A stretch of 38,456 nucleotides of DNA from Acetobacteraceae bacterium (GTDB taxonomy: Bacteria > Pseudomonadota > Alphaproteobacteria > Acetobacterales > Acetobacteraceae), in the NCBI GenBank assembly GCA_947371015.1, contig CANBNK010000038.1, forward strand, positions 1 through 38,456, written 5' to 3'. How positions within the stretch are numbered: position 1 is the first letter of the stretch; the number at the start of each line of letters is the position of its first letter. Both the position numbers and the translations under genes were made by a program. The notes beneath the pieces are model-generated. The model did no database searches and was not told where the DNA came from. It saw only the letters and a list, made by a program, of their open reading frames with translations. Shown here piece by piece: positions 9,731 through 20,791 of the stretch.

Positions 9731-10686
9731 TCTGCCTTCATCCCGGCGCTGCGCACCACCACGGCCCATTTGTCGATCTCCTGCGCGATGAAGGCGGCGG
9801 ATTGCTGGGGGTTCAGGTTCAGCACGCGCTGGCCCTGCTCGACGTAGCTGCGCATCGTCTCCGGCCGGGCCAGCGCCGTGGTCAACGCGCCATGGATGCG
9901 GGCGATCCGGTCGCGCGGCGTGCCGGCCGGGGCCAGCAGGGCGTACCAGTTCTCCACCTCCACCCCGGGCAGGCCTGATTCCACCAGGGTCGGGTAGTCC
10001 GGCAGCGCGGCCAGGCGCTGCGGGCCGGTGACGGCGAGCGCCCGCATTCGGCCGTCCCGCACATGCGGCATCAGCACCGCGGGGTCGAGGAAGGTGGTGT
10101 CCACCTCCTGCGCGATGATCGCCGTCATCGCCGGGGCGGCGCCGCGATAGGCCACCATGGTCAGCGCGACATTGCCTTTCTGCCGCAGCAGTTCGCCGGC
10201 CAAGTGCGGCGCGCCACCGGGGCCGGAGGTGGCGTAGGTGATGCTGTTCGGCTGAGCGCGGGAGGCCGCGATGATCTCCGCCAGGCTGCGCTGCGGCAGC
10301 CCGGTGCGCGCCACCATCAGCATCGGCACCGCCGAGACCACGGAGATGGCGGTGAGGTCGCGCCTGGTGTCGTAGCTCAGGTTCGGCACCAGGGTCTGGT
10401 TCACCGCCAGGCTGCCGGTGCTGCCGAAATGCAGCGTATAGCCATCCGGCGCCGCCTTGGCCGCGGCCTCGGTGCCAATGGAGCCGCCAGCGCCCGAGCG
10501 GTTGTCGATGACCACGGGCTGGCCGAGTTGTTCCTGCAACACCTGGGCGACCACCCGCGCGCCGCCATCCACCGGGCCACCCGGCGGGAAGGGCACGATG
10601 ATGCGCAGCGACCGTTCCGGCCAGGATTGCGCCAGCGCGGGGGCTGCGAGCAGGGGCGCGGCGAACAGGGCGCGACGGGCGATCAT
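9727..10686 (-). CDS. Bug family tripartite tricarboxylate transporter substrate-binding protein (first copy)
   Basis: A 319-residue periplasmic binding protein with a signal peptide (MIARRALFAAPLLAAPALAQ). The Bug signature RIIVPFPPGGPVDGGARVVA is followed by VVIDNRSGAGGSIGTEAAAK and PDGYTLHFGSTG, which in solved Bug proteins wrap around a carboxylate ligand via ordered waters. Its ATG overlaps the CaiB stop by four bases (ATGA) and its own stop overlaps the next Bug gene the same way. The two Bug proteins are clearly paralogous in layout but diverged in sequence, so they may bind different acids. The neighbouring CoA-transferase suggests a carboxylate that is activated to a CoA thioester after uptake; that link is inference. 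Confidence 0.94.
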   Translation of the reverse strand: MIARRALFAAPLLAAPALAQSWPERSLRIIVPFPPGGPVDGGARVVAQVLQEQLGQPVVIDNRSGAGGSIGTEAAAKAAPDGYTLHFGSTGSLAVNQTLVPNLSYDTRRDLTAISVVSAVPMLMVARTGLPQRSLAEIIAASRAQPNSITYATSGPGGAPHLAGELLRQKGNVALTMVAYRGAAPAMTAIIAQEVDTTFLDPAVLMPHVRDGRMRALAVTGPQRLAALPDYPTLVESGLPGVEVENWYALLAPAGTPRDRIARIHGALTTALARPETMRSYVEQGQRVLNLNPQQSAAFIAQEIDKWAVVVRSAGMKAE

Positions 10687-11867
10687 ACGGCTTGCTCCTG
10701 GCGCAGGGTGGCGATCTCGGCGGCGCTGAAGCCGAGCACCTCGGCCAGCACCTCATCGGTATGCTCGCCCAGGTCGGGCGGCCGCCCGCCCGGCACCGGC
10801 GGCGTGGCGCTCATCTCGATCGGCACGTTGCACAGGCGCAGCGTGCCGCCGCGGCCGTCCGGCACTTCCTGCACCATGCCCAGCGCCTGTACCTGCGGGT
10901 GGGCCAGCGCCTGCGCCACGTCCTGCACCGGGCTGCACGGCACCTTGGCGGCGTCGAAACCGGCGACCCATTCATCCGTGCCGCGCTTCAGGAAGTAGGG
11001 CACCAGCTTGGCCACCAGCTCCAGCCTGGCCTGGCTGCGGCCGAGGGTGTTCGCGTAGGCCGGGTCCTCGGCGAGTTCTACGGCGCCCAGCACGGTGGCC
11101 ATGCGCTGCCACACCGCGTCGTTGGTGGCGCCGGCCAATATCCAGCCATCGGCGGTCTGGAAGCACTGGTAGGGCACGATGTGCCACACCGCGCTGCCCG
11201 TCCGCTGCGGCACCACGCCGGCCATGGTGTAGGCGGTGAAGTGGTAGCCCAGCTGGCTCAACGCGGTTTGCAGCAGCGAGCACTCGACATGCTGCCCCTT
11301 CGCCCGGCCCTCGTTCCGCGCCAGCAGCGCGGCGCAGGCGGCGGCGAAGGCCAGCGCGCCGGTACCGAGGTCGATCACACTCGGGCCGAGCCGGGCGGGG
11401 CCACGGTCGTGCTCGCCGGTCATCGCCATCATGCCGCTGAACGCCTGCAGCATGTTGTCGTAGCCAGGCCGGTCCTTCAGCGGGCCGCGCGAGCCATAGC
11501 CGGTGATGGAGACGTGGATCAGCCGCTCATTGATGGCTTGCAGCGTCGGCCAGTCGAGGCCCAGGCGCTTCGCCGTCTCCGGCGGGAAGTTCTCGATCAG
11601 CACGTCGCTGCGGCGGACCAGCGCGGCCAGGATTTCCTGCCCCTTGGGCGACTTCAGGTTCAGCGTCATGCCGCGCTTGCCGCGATTGACGCTCATGTAA
11701 TTCGCGCCGCGGCCATCCACCACCGGCAGCCAGTTGCGGTTCTCGTCGCCGCCGCGATCCTCCACCTTGATCACCTCGGCGCCCATATCCGCGAAGAGCT
11801 GCCCGCAGGAGGGGCCGGCCAGAACGCGGCTGAGATCAAGTACCTTTATCCCGGCCAATGCCGACAT
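10683..11867 (-). CDS. CaiB/BaiF family (class III) CoA-transferase
   Basis: A 394-residue class III CoA-transferase, which moves CoA between carboxylic acids through an aspartyl-CoA intermediate. The N terminus LAGIKVLDLSRVLAGPSCGQ and the following ADMGAEVIKVEDRGGDENR are family hallmarks; the probable catalytic Asp is in SVIDLGTGALA. Length is normal. I chose ATG 11867, which has GGGGAAA about 7 bases upstream, over a GTG two codons earlier. It is first in an operon with two Bug binding proteins via a four-base overlap, a common arrangement in Acetobacteraceae and Burkholderiales. It is divergent from the MFS gene with 46 bases between starts. Substrate cannot be read from sequence. Confidence 0.93.
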   Translation of the reverse strand: MSALAGIKVLDLSRVLAGPSCGQLFADMGAEVIKVEDRGGDENRNWLPVVDGRGANYMSVNRGKRGMTLNLKSPKGQEILAALVRRSDVLIENFPPETAKRLGLDWPTLQAINERLIHVSITGYGSRGPLKDRPGYDNMLQAFSGMMAMTGEHDRGPARLGPSVIDLGTGALAFAAACAALLARNEGRAKGQHVECSLLQTALSQLGYHFTAYTMAGVVPQRTGSAVWHIVPYQCFQTADGWILAGATNDAVWQRMATVLGAVELAEDPAYANTLGRSQARLELVAKLVPYFLKRGTDEWVAGFDAAKVPCSPVQDVAQALAHPQVQALGMVQEVPDGRGGTLRLCNVPIEMSATPPVPGGRPPDLGEHTDEVLAEVLGFSAAEIATLRQEQAV

Positions 11868-11896
11868 GCCCACGTTTCCCCTATTTCCGCGGCGAG

Positions 11897-11904
11897 GCTA
11901 GCAT
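11897..11904 (+). promoter_or_regulatory. Candidate -10 element of the MFS gene; GCTAGC palindrome shared with divergent CaiB gene
   Basis: GCTAGCAT lies nine bases before the ATG at 11914. No Shine-Dalgarno sequence fits in the gap, suggesting a leaderless or nearly leaderless mRNA. Because GCTAGC is its own reverse complement, the other strand reads GCTAGCCT toward the CaiB gene, about 30 bases from its start. That gene does have a Shine-Dalgarno sequence. No good -35 is visible. Confidence 0.4.
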
Positions 11905-11913
11905 TGGCACCGC

Positions 11914-13356
11914 ATGACCGAAACCGCACCCGCCTTCACCCGGCAGCAGACCCGCAGCATCATGTTCGGGTTGATGCTGGCGCTGTTCCTGTCCAGCCTG
12001 GACCAGACCATCGTCGCGACGGCACTGAGTTCCATCGCCACCGACCTCGGCGGCTGGGAGCAGTTGAGCTGGGTGGTCAGCGCCTACCTGATCGCGTCCA
12101 CGGTGACGACGCCGATCTATGGCCGGCTGAGCGACCTCTACGGCCGGCGGCCGGTGCTGCTGGTCTCCGTCGCAGGCTTCGTGTTCGGCGCGCTGCTCTG
12201 CGCGGCGGCGCAGGACATGACGCAGCTGATTCTGGCGCGGGTGGTGCAGGGGCTGGGTGGCGGCGGGCTGCGCAGCGTTTCGCTGGCCGTGGTCGGTGAC
12301 ATCTTCGCGCCGCGGGAGCGGGCCAAGGTGCAGGGCTACCTCTCCAGCGTCTTCGCCAGTGCCAGCATCGGCGGGCCGATCCTGGGCGGGCTGTTCGCCG
12401 ACTACCTCAGCTGGCACTGGATCTTTCTGATCGATGCGCCACTCGGCGCTGCCGCCTTCGCGCTCACCTATTTCCAACTGCGCCGACTGCCCAAGCCAAC
12501 CCGCCGCCCGGTGATCGACTGGTTGGGCGCGCTGTTCATCCTGCTCTCAGCGACGCCCTTCCTGTTCGGCATTTCCGCGGCGCAGCGGGATGGCAGCTTC
12601 CTGTCGCCGCTGGCGATCGGCTGCTTCCTGATGGGGCTGGTCTTCCTGGTCGCGCTGATCAAGACCGAGAAGGCAGCGCCGGAGCCGATGCTGCCGCCGC
12701 GGCTGTTCCGCAACCGCGAATTCGTGCTCTCCAATGCGGTGACCTGCCTGGCCAGCGTGGCGAATATCGGGCTGGTCATCCACATCCCGCTGGCGTTTCA
12801 GCTGATGGCCGGGCTTTCCGCCAAGGATGCCGGGCTGCGGATGATCGCCATCACCATCGGCAGCGTCACCGGCAGCTTCATCGGCGGGCAGTTGGTCGGG
12901 CGGCTCGGGCGCTACCGGTTCGCGCCCATCATCGGCGCGGCGGTCGCTTCCACCATGTGCTTCGTCATCGCCGCCGTCGGGCTGGGGCACCACTTGGCCT
13001 TCGACATGGGCGCGACGCTGCTGCTGGGCCTGGCATTCGGCGGCAGCTTCGCGCCGATGACGGTGGCGATCCAGAACGCGGTGGACCCGCGCGACGGCGG
13101 CATTGGCGTGGCCTGCATGATGTTCTTCCGCCTGCTGGGCGGCGCCTTCGGCGTGGCGGCGCTCTCCGCGCTGCTGTTCAATCGGTTGCAGGCAGCGGTG
13201 CCCGGCGGGCTGAGCGGGCGCGCGCTGCTGGACGCGGCCGGGCCGCAGGCGCTGGCCGGTGCCTTCAGCGCGGTCTTCGTGGCGGCTGGCCTGGTGATGC
13301 TGGTGAATCTGGCGGCGGCGATCTCGCTGAAGGGGCTGCCGCTGCGGACGAAGTAG
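11914..13356 (+). CDS. DHA2-type MFS drug exporter (EmrB/QacA-like, 14 membrane segments)
   Basis: A 480-residue major facilitator transporter with about 14 hydrophobic segments, the DHA2 number. Visible signatures are motif D1 near residue 27 (SSLDQTIVATALSSIATDLG), motif A (YGRLSDLYGRRPVLL, about 68-83) and motif C (SIGGPILGGLFADYLSWHWIF, within about 150-170). These define proton-driven drug or metabolite exporters in the inner membrane. No membrane-fusion (EmrA) or TetR gene is adjacent, so the substrate is unknown. It is divergent from the CaiB operon and convergent with the Rieske operon, with a hairpin in the 42-base gap. Confidence 0.93.
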   Translation: MTETAPAFTRQQTRSIMFGLMLALFLSSLDQTIVATALSSIATDLGGWEQLSWVVSAYLIASTVTTPIYGRLSDLYGRRPVLLVSVAGFVFGALLCAAAQDMTQLILARVVQGLGGGGLRSVSLAVVGDIFAPRERAKVQGYLSSVFASASIGGPILGGLFADYLSWHWIFLIDAPLGAAAFALTYFQLRRLPKPTRRPVIDWLGALFILLSATPFLFGISAAQRDGSFLSPLAIGCFLMGLVFLVALIKTEKAAPEPMLPPRLFRNREFVLSNAVTCLASVANIGLVIHIPLAFQLMAGLSAKDAGLRMIAITIGSVTGSFIGGQLVGRLGRYRFAPIIGAAVASTMCFVIAAVGLGHHLAFDMGATLLLGLAFGGSFAPMTVAIQNAVDPRDGGIGVACMMFFRLLGGAFGVAALSALLFNRLQAAVPGGLSGRALLDAAGPQALAGAFSAVFVAAGLVMLVNLAAAISLKGLPLRTK

Positions 13357-13368
13357 CGCCGACGTGGC

Positions 13369-13389
13369 TGGCCGGGACACGCCCGGCCA
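13369..13389. terminator. Perfect hairpin between convergent genes, candidate bidirectional terminator
   Basis: Arms TGGCCGGG (13369-13376) and CCCGGCCA (13382-13389) pair perfectly around the five-base loop ACACG. It lies between the stops of the MFS gene (13356) and the dioxygenase beta gene (13399). There is no T-run on either side, so function rests on position and stem strength. Confidence 0.5.
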
Positions 13390-13398
13390 TGACGGGTA

Positions 13399-13890
13399 CT
13401 ACAGGCTGTAGATGTCCAGCATGGTCGGCAGTCGGTCGTTCAGCAGCAGCGCGTGGCGTCGCGCGATGCGCCAGGCGCTGTCCTGCCGCACCAGCGTATG
13501 TTCGACGCGGCTGAAGAATACATGCTGGTCCTGCCGCTTCACGTTGAAGACGTGGCTGGCCCAGACGCTCTTTACCCGCAGCGCCGCGTCGCTCGCCTCC
13601 ACCAGCATCACGTTGCCGACGACATGCGCGGTGCGCGGCGGCGGCAGGCTGGCGACGCTACGGCCGCCGGTGATGCGCTGCACCCGTTCCGCCAGTTGCG
13701 CCCGGCCAGCGCAGTGAATGATGGAGATCTCGGTGCGCGGGTCGGTCGTCGGCGTGACCTCATCGCGCCAGGCGGGGACGTGGTAGAGGCAGTCCTCGGT
13801 GAAAAGCGCCAGCCAATCTTCCCAGCGGCGTTCATCCAGCGCGGCGGCTTCGGCGAAGAGCAGCGCGTTGGCTTCGGCGAGCGCGCTCAT
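13399..13890 (-). CDS. Aromatic-ring-hydroxylating dioxygenase, beta subunit
   Basis: A 163-residue small subunit of a Rieske non-haem iron oxygenase, in the NTF2/scytalone dehydratase fold. The start MSALAEANALLFAEAAALDE and DWLALFTEDCLYHVPAWRDE match the family (ring-hydroxylating beta, SnoaL-like), as does the C-terminal WRIARRHALLLNDRLPTMLD. The subunit has no catalytic metal and stabilises the alpha3beta3 hexamer. Its ATG overlaps the alpha-subunit stop by four bases (ATGA), indicating stoichiometric coupled translation. Start 13890 replaces a longer open frame that reads back over the alpha gene. Confidence 0.93.
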   Translation of the reverse strand: MSALAEANALLFAEAAALDERRWEDWLALFTEDCLYHVPAWRDEVTPTTDPRTEISIIHCAGRAQLAERVQRITGGRSVASLPPPRTAHVVGNVMLVEASDAALRVKSVWASHVFNVKRQDQHVFFSRVEHTLVRQDSAWRIARRHALLLNDRLPTMLDIYSL

Positions 13891-15209
13891 GCGCCGGCAA
13901 CCAGGCGGTCTCGCCAGTACCGATAGGGGCCGTGGAAGATGGTCTCGTCGCCCATCTCGAAGCCGCCATGCGCGCTGGTCTGCGGCGTGATGCCGAGTTC
14001 CCCCGCGTAGCGGTCCCCGCCCTGTTGCACCACGGCCATGCCGCGCATGTAGCCCTGGTGCCAATCGATCCGGCCGGCCTGCATGCCCGCCTGGCAATCC
14101 TCATAGGCGGTGGTGTCGTCCGGCGTGGCCAGGCCCGAGGGGTTGAAGAACTCCTCATACTGGCGGATGCGACGTTCGCGCGCGGCGGGGCTTTCGCCCT
14201 TCGCCGCCAGGCAATAGCCGGTCATCTCCGTCAGGTGTGGCGCCAGCGGGCGGATGACGCGCATCTGCAGCGACGCGTTTTCCGCGAATTGCACGTTGGG
14301 GAAGACGGTTATGTTGCGGACGTAGAGCATCCAGCGGGCGCGGGCCTCGCCGACCCGGGCGCTGACTTCATCGAGGCTGGCGTATAGCGGCCGGGCTTCC
14401 GGGGTGGGGTTGCTGCCCCACATGGCGCTGTGGCCGTGGGCGAAGCACATGCTGCCGCGGACCAGTTCCTTTTCGCGGAAGCGGGCATAGGTGGTGGTAT
14501 CGGCGCCGGCGCCGTCCTTCGCCTTCCGGCCAGCGAGGACGTCGATGTAGGACGGATGCGTCGAGGTGAAGTGATAGACGTCCCCGGTGTTCTCCACCTG
14601 GAACTTCCAGTTGGCGCGGTAGGTGTAGGTCACCGTCCCCGGCAGCAATTCCATGCCATCCGGCGACTGGTCCGCGATGAGGTCGAGGAAGGTCGCCATG
14701 TCGCCGAGGTGTTTTGCCAGTGGCGGCACATCCGGGTTCAGACTGACGAACAGGAAGCCGCGGTAGTTCTCGCAGCGCGCCGCGTGCAGGTCGTGGCTCT
14801 CGGCGTGGAAGGCCGGCGTGTATTCGCCCTGGCGCAGCAGCTTGATGCCGACATTGGCGCCGGCGCTGTCATAGGCCCAGCCATGATACTGGCAGGTATG
14901 GGTGCGCGCATTGCCCTGTTGCAGGTGGCAGACCAGCGCGCCCTTGTGGCGACAGGCGTTGAGGAAGGCGCGCACCACGCCATCCCCGCCGCGCTGCACC
15001 ACCACCGGCTGGCGGCCGATGCGGGTGGTGAAGAAGTCGTGCGGGTTGGGCACCTGGCAGTCCAAACCCGCAAAACACCAGCCACCCTCGAAGATCGTCG
15101 CCATCTCCAGGTCGAAGACCTGGCGCGAGCGGAAGGCGTCCGCATGGACGCGGAACACCCCATCGGCCGGCCGGTCATCCACCAAGCCGGCGATATCGGC
15201 CCGACGCAT
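13887..15209 (-). CDS. Rieske (2Fe-2S) aromatic-ring-hydroxylating dioxygenase, alpha subunit
   Basis: A 440-residue catalytic subunit. The Rieske cluster ligands are C86-x-H88 and C106-x2-H109 (in NACRHKG and HTCQYHGWAYD). The mononuclear iron site shows N200-W-K and D210-x2-H213-x4-H218 (TGDVYHFTSTHPS), where H213 and H218 are iron ligands and D210 is the bridge to the neighbouring Rieske domain. Size and motif spacing fit the benzoate/anthranilate/salicylate dioxygenase group, which dihydroxylates aromatic acids. Its ATG overlaps the VOC gene stop (TGATG) and its stop overlaps the beta-subunit start. No ferredoxin or reductase gene accompanies it, so electrons must come from components elsewhere. 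The substrate is not determined. Confidence 0.95.
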   Translation of the reverse strand: MRRADIAGLVDDRPADGVFRVHADAFRSRQVFDLEMATIFEGGWCFAGLDCQVPNPHDFFTTRIGRQPVVVQRGGDGVVRAFLNACRHKGALVCHLQQGNARTHTCQYHGWAYDSAGANVGIKLLRQGEYTPAFHAESHDLHAARCENYRGFLFVSLNPDVPPLAKHLGDMATFLDLIADQSPDGMELLPGTVTYTYRANWKFQVENTGDVYHFTSTHPSYIDVLAGRKAKDGAGADTTTYARFREKELVRGSMCFAHGHSAMWGSNPTPEARPLYASLDEVSARVGEARARWMLYVRNITVFPNVQFAENASLQMRVIRPLAPHLTEMTGYCLAAKGESPAARERRIRQYEEFFNPSGLATPDDTTAYEDCQAGMQAGRIDWHQGYMRGMAVVQQGGDRYAGELGITPQTSAHGGFEMGDETIFHGPYRYWRDRLVAGA

Positions 15210-15646
15210 CAGGCGGTCTTGACGATCGGCTTGCCTTCCCAGCCCGCCGGCGGCGCTTCATCGGGGGCGAAGTCGAGTTCGACTTCCTCGCCATTCGGGC
15301 CGGGGAAGAACATCTGCCAGATGTTGAAAGGCTCCGGCGCGCGGTTCAGGCGGAAGGGGATGCCCTTGGCGCGGATCCAGTCCAGCGCGCGCTGCACGTC
15401 GGTGCTGAAGAACGCCATGTGGTCCAGCACGCCGCGGCGTGGTTCGGGCATGGAGGCAGTGTCGGCCTCGATCACGTGCAGGATCGGTCGGCCGGCGGCG
15501 GCGTAAAGCCAGAGGCCGTCGCGCGCGAAGGCCGGGCGCGGGCCCGGGTTCAGGCCAAGCTCGGCATAGAAGGTGCGGGTCTTGGCGATATCGTCGGAGA
15601 CGATGGTGAAGTGGTCCATCATCTGGACCTGGGGCGGGTTGGACAT
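15209..15646 (-). CDS. VOC (glyoxalase/extradiol dioxygenase superfamily) protein
   Basis: A 145-residue single vicinal-oxygen-chelate domain. The two beta-alpha-beta-beta-beta modules are visible: MMDHFTIVSDDIAKTRTFYA in the first and VLDHMAFFSTDVQRALDWIR in the second. Candidate metal ligands are the His in MMDHF, the Glu in HVIEAD, the His in LDHMAF and the Glu in EEVELDFAP. It is first in an operon with Rieske alpha and beta subunits (overlapping stop/start), so it could open or isomerise a ring product, but a glyoxalase-like function is equally possible. The start at 15646 has AAGGGAG about 8 bases upstream, partly inside a hairpin. Confidence 0.9.
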   Translation of the reverse strand: MSNPPQVQMMDHFTIVSDDIAKTRTFYAELGLNPGPRPAFARDGLWLYAAAGRPILHVIEADTASMPEPRRGVLDHMAFFSTDVQRALDWIRAKGIPFRLNRAPEPFNIWQMFFPGPNGEEVELDFAPDEAPPAGWEGKPIVKTA

Positions 15647-15655
15647 GTTGCTACT

Positions 15656-15677
15656 CCCTTGGGCGTTTGGCCAAGGG
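15656..15677 (-). promoter_or_regulatory. Hairpin overlapping the ribosome binding site of the VOC-Rieske operon
   Basis: Arms CCCTTGG and CCAAGGG (15656-15662 and 15671-15677) pair perfectly with an eight-base loop. On the minus-strand transcript the downstream arm contains most of AAGGGAG, the Shine-Dalgarno sequence of the VOC gene. It could mask translation, or it could be the terminator or attenuator of the upstream cfa-like gene. Sequence alone does not decide between these. Confidence 0.4.
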
Positions 15678-15709
15678 TGGCGCGGAATGGCCGCGGGCGG
15701 AAGGGGGGG

Positions 15710-16975
15710 TCAGCCTTCCCGGGCCCTCCCCTCCTTGGCGGCGTGCGGTTGGGCCTCGGCCGCGGCCATGTAGTCGCGGGTCAACGGCACCGCGTGCGGC
15801 TGCCGCGCCAACTGCATCTGCCAGTTCATGTGTCCCATGCGCCGGAAGGCCAGTTCGCAGCCGGAGAGATAGAACTCGAACATGCGGCAGAAGCGCTCGT
15901 CATACAGGCTGGCGACGGCGTCCCGGTTGCCGGCGAAGCGGCGGCGCCAATGGGCGATGGTCTGCGCGTAATGCAGCCGCAGCACCTCGATATCCGTAAC
16001 CCAGAGGCCAGATTTCTCCACCGCGGGCAGTACCTCCGACAGCGCCGGGGAATAGCCACCCGGAAAAATGTACTTGGCCAGCCAGGGGTTGGTGGCGCCA
16101 GGGCCATGCGCGCGGCCAATGCTGTGCACCAGCGCCACGCCATCCGGCTTCAGCGCGCGGGCGATGGTGTCGAAGTAGCCGCGGAACTGCGCCAGGCCGA
16201 CCGCCTCGAACATCGCCACCGAGACCACGCGGTCCATCGGGCGGCGCCAGTCGCGGTAGTCCATCAGCTCGAACCGCACCTGGTCCGCCGTGCCCGCGGC
16301 ATCCGCCCGGGCGCGGGCAACCTGGAGCTGTTCGGTCGAGAGCGTCAGGCCGGTGACGCGGGCGCCCCATTCGCGCGCCAGGTGCAGCGCCATGCCGCCC
16401 CAGCCGCAGCCGATCTCCAGCACCTCAAGGGGTTGTGCGCCCTGGGGCCGATCCAGCTTAAGCTTGGCCGCGATGTGGCGCAGCTTGAGTTGCTGGGCCT
16501 GTTCCAGCGTCTCGGCCCCGGTGGGGAACCAGGCGCAGGAATACTGCATGTCGCGGTCGAGGAAGAGCCGGAACAACCGGGCGTCCAGGTCGTAATGGTG
16601 CGCGGCGTTGCGCCGGGCGCGGCCGATCGGGTTGAACTGGTCCAGCCGGCGCCTGGCCGTGCGCCACAGGTCCATGATGCGCTCGGCCGGATGGCTGCCG
16701 CCGGACTGACAGAGGTTCAGCAGCAGCAGGTCCAACACGTCGTGGATCGAGCCGTCGATCGGCTCGATCTCGCCATCCATGTAGCTCTCGCCGAAGCCGA
16801 GGCCCGGGTCCGTGGCGAAGCGCCAAGCCGCGCGCCGGGTCAGGAAGGCGATGCCGGCGCTGGGGCCGGGGCTGCCCTGGTAGCGGCGCAGGCTGCCATC
16901 CGGCAGGCGGACGGCCAGCGTGCCCTGGCGGATGAGGCGGGACAGGATGGCGTGCAGCACCTGGGACACCGGCAT
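15710..16975 (-). CDS. Cyclopropane-fatty-acyl-phospholipid synthase family methyltransferase
   Basis: A 421-residue SAM-dependent enzyme of the CFA synthase family, which adds a methylene bridge to unsaturated acyl chains of membrane phospholipids. The SAM site is VLEIGCGWGGMALHL (about 185-199). Also visible are DRDMQYSCAWF (140-150), AMFEAVGLAQF (Glu of the lipid-proximal motif), KYIFPGGYSP, and FYLSGCELAFR near the C terminus; the last carries the Cys that is conserved and important in E. coli CFA synthase. The N-terminal lipid-binding domain includes ESYMDGEIE. The start at 16975 has CGGAG 3-8 bases upstream, inside the arm of a hairpin. It stands between gyrB and the VOC-Rieske operon, 63 bases before the latter. 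Confidence 0.93.
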   Translation of the reverse strand: MPVSQVLHAILSRLIRQGTLAVRLPDGSLRRYQGSPGPSAGIAFLTRRAAWRFATDPGLGFGESYMDGEIEPIDGSIHDVLDLLLLNLCQSGGSHPAERIMDLWRTARRRLDQFNPIGRARRNAAHHYDLDARLFRLFLDRDMQYSCAWFPTGAETLEQAQQLKLRHIAAKLKLDRPQGAQPLEVLEIGCGWGGMALHLAREWGARVTGLTLSTEQLQVARARADAAGTADQVRFELMDYRDWRRPMDRVVSVAMFEAVGLAQFRGYFDTIARALKPDGVALVHSIGRAHGPGATNPWLAKYIFPGGYSPALSEVLPAVEKSGLWVTDIEVLRLHYAQTIAHWRRRFAGNRDAVASLYDERFCRMFEFYLSGCELAFRRMGHMNWQMQLARQPHAVPLTRDYMAAAEAQPHAAKEGRAREG

Positions 16976-16978
16976 GCT

Positions 16979-17019
16979 CCGTTGCGCGGCTGCGCCGAAG
17001 AGTGGCGGCAGCGCAACGG
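16979..17019 (-). promoter_or_regulatory. Leader hairpin covering the ribosome binding site of the CFA synthase gene
   Basis: Arms CCGTTGCGC and GCGCAACGG (16979-16987 and 17011-17019) are a perfect nine-base inverted repeat. Further pairing inside the loop is possible (CGCC with GGCG, CTG with CAG). On the minus-strand mRNA the downstream arm ends three bases before the ATG and contains the ACGGAG Shine-Dalgarno sequence, so a folded leader should block ribosome access. Confidence 0.5.
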
Positions 17020-17065
17020 CAACGCATGACGGGCGGGCGGGATGCGCGCCGGTGGCGCGCCCCGG

Positions 17066-20753
<3,688 letters not shown>

Positions 20754-20754
20754 G

Positions 20755-20782
20755 GGCTGGCGCGGTCTAGCACGCGCCAGCC
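20755..20782 (-). promoter_or_regulatory. Ten-base perfect hairpin between dnaN and recF
   Basis: Arms GGCTGGCGCG (20755-20764) and CGCGCCAGCC (20773-20782) flank an eight-base loop. On the minus strand the loop and start of the next arm read GCTAGACC, ten bases before the recF ATG, similar to other start-proximal -10 octamers in this window. It may be a dnaN terminator, a recF promoter, or both. Confidence 0.4.
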
Positions 20783-20791
20783 GCTGGGGCG

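Noticed and set aside
8774-10756. A 660-codon minus-strand open frame
   Set aside because: Its upstream half has low-complexity, non-protein-like content antisense or out of frame to the first Bug gene; the real second Bug gene starts at 9730 with a signal peptide and an ATGA overlap.
10692-12299. A 535-codon plus-strand open frame across the CaiB gene and the MFS start
   Set aside because: It is antisense to CaiB and out of frame with the MFS gene; no domain is seen.
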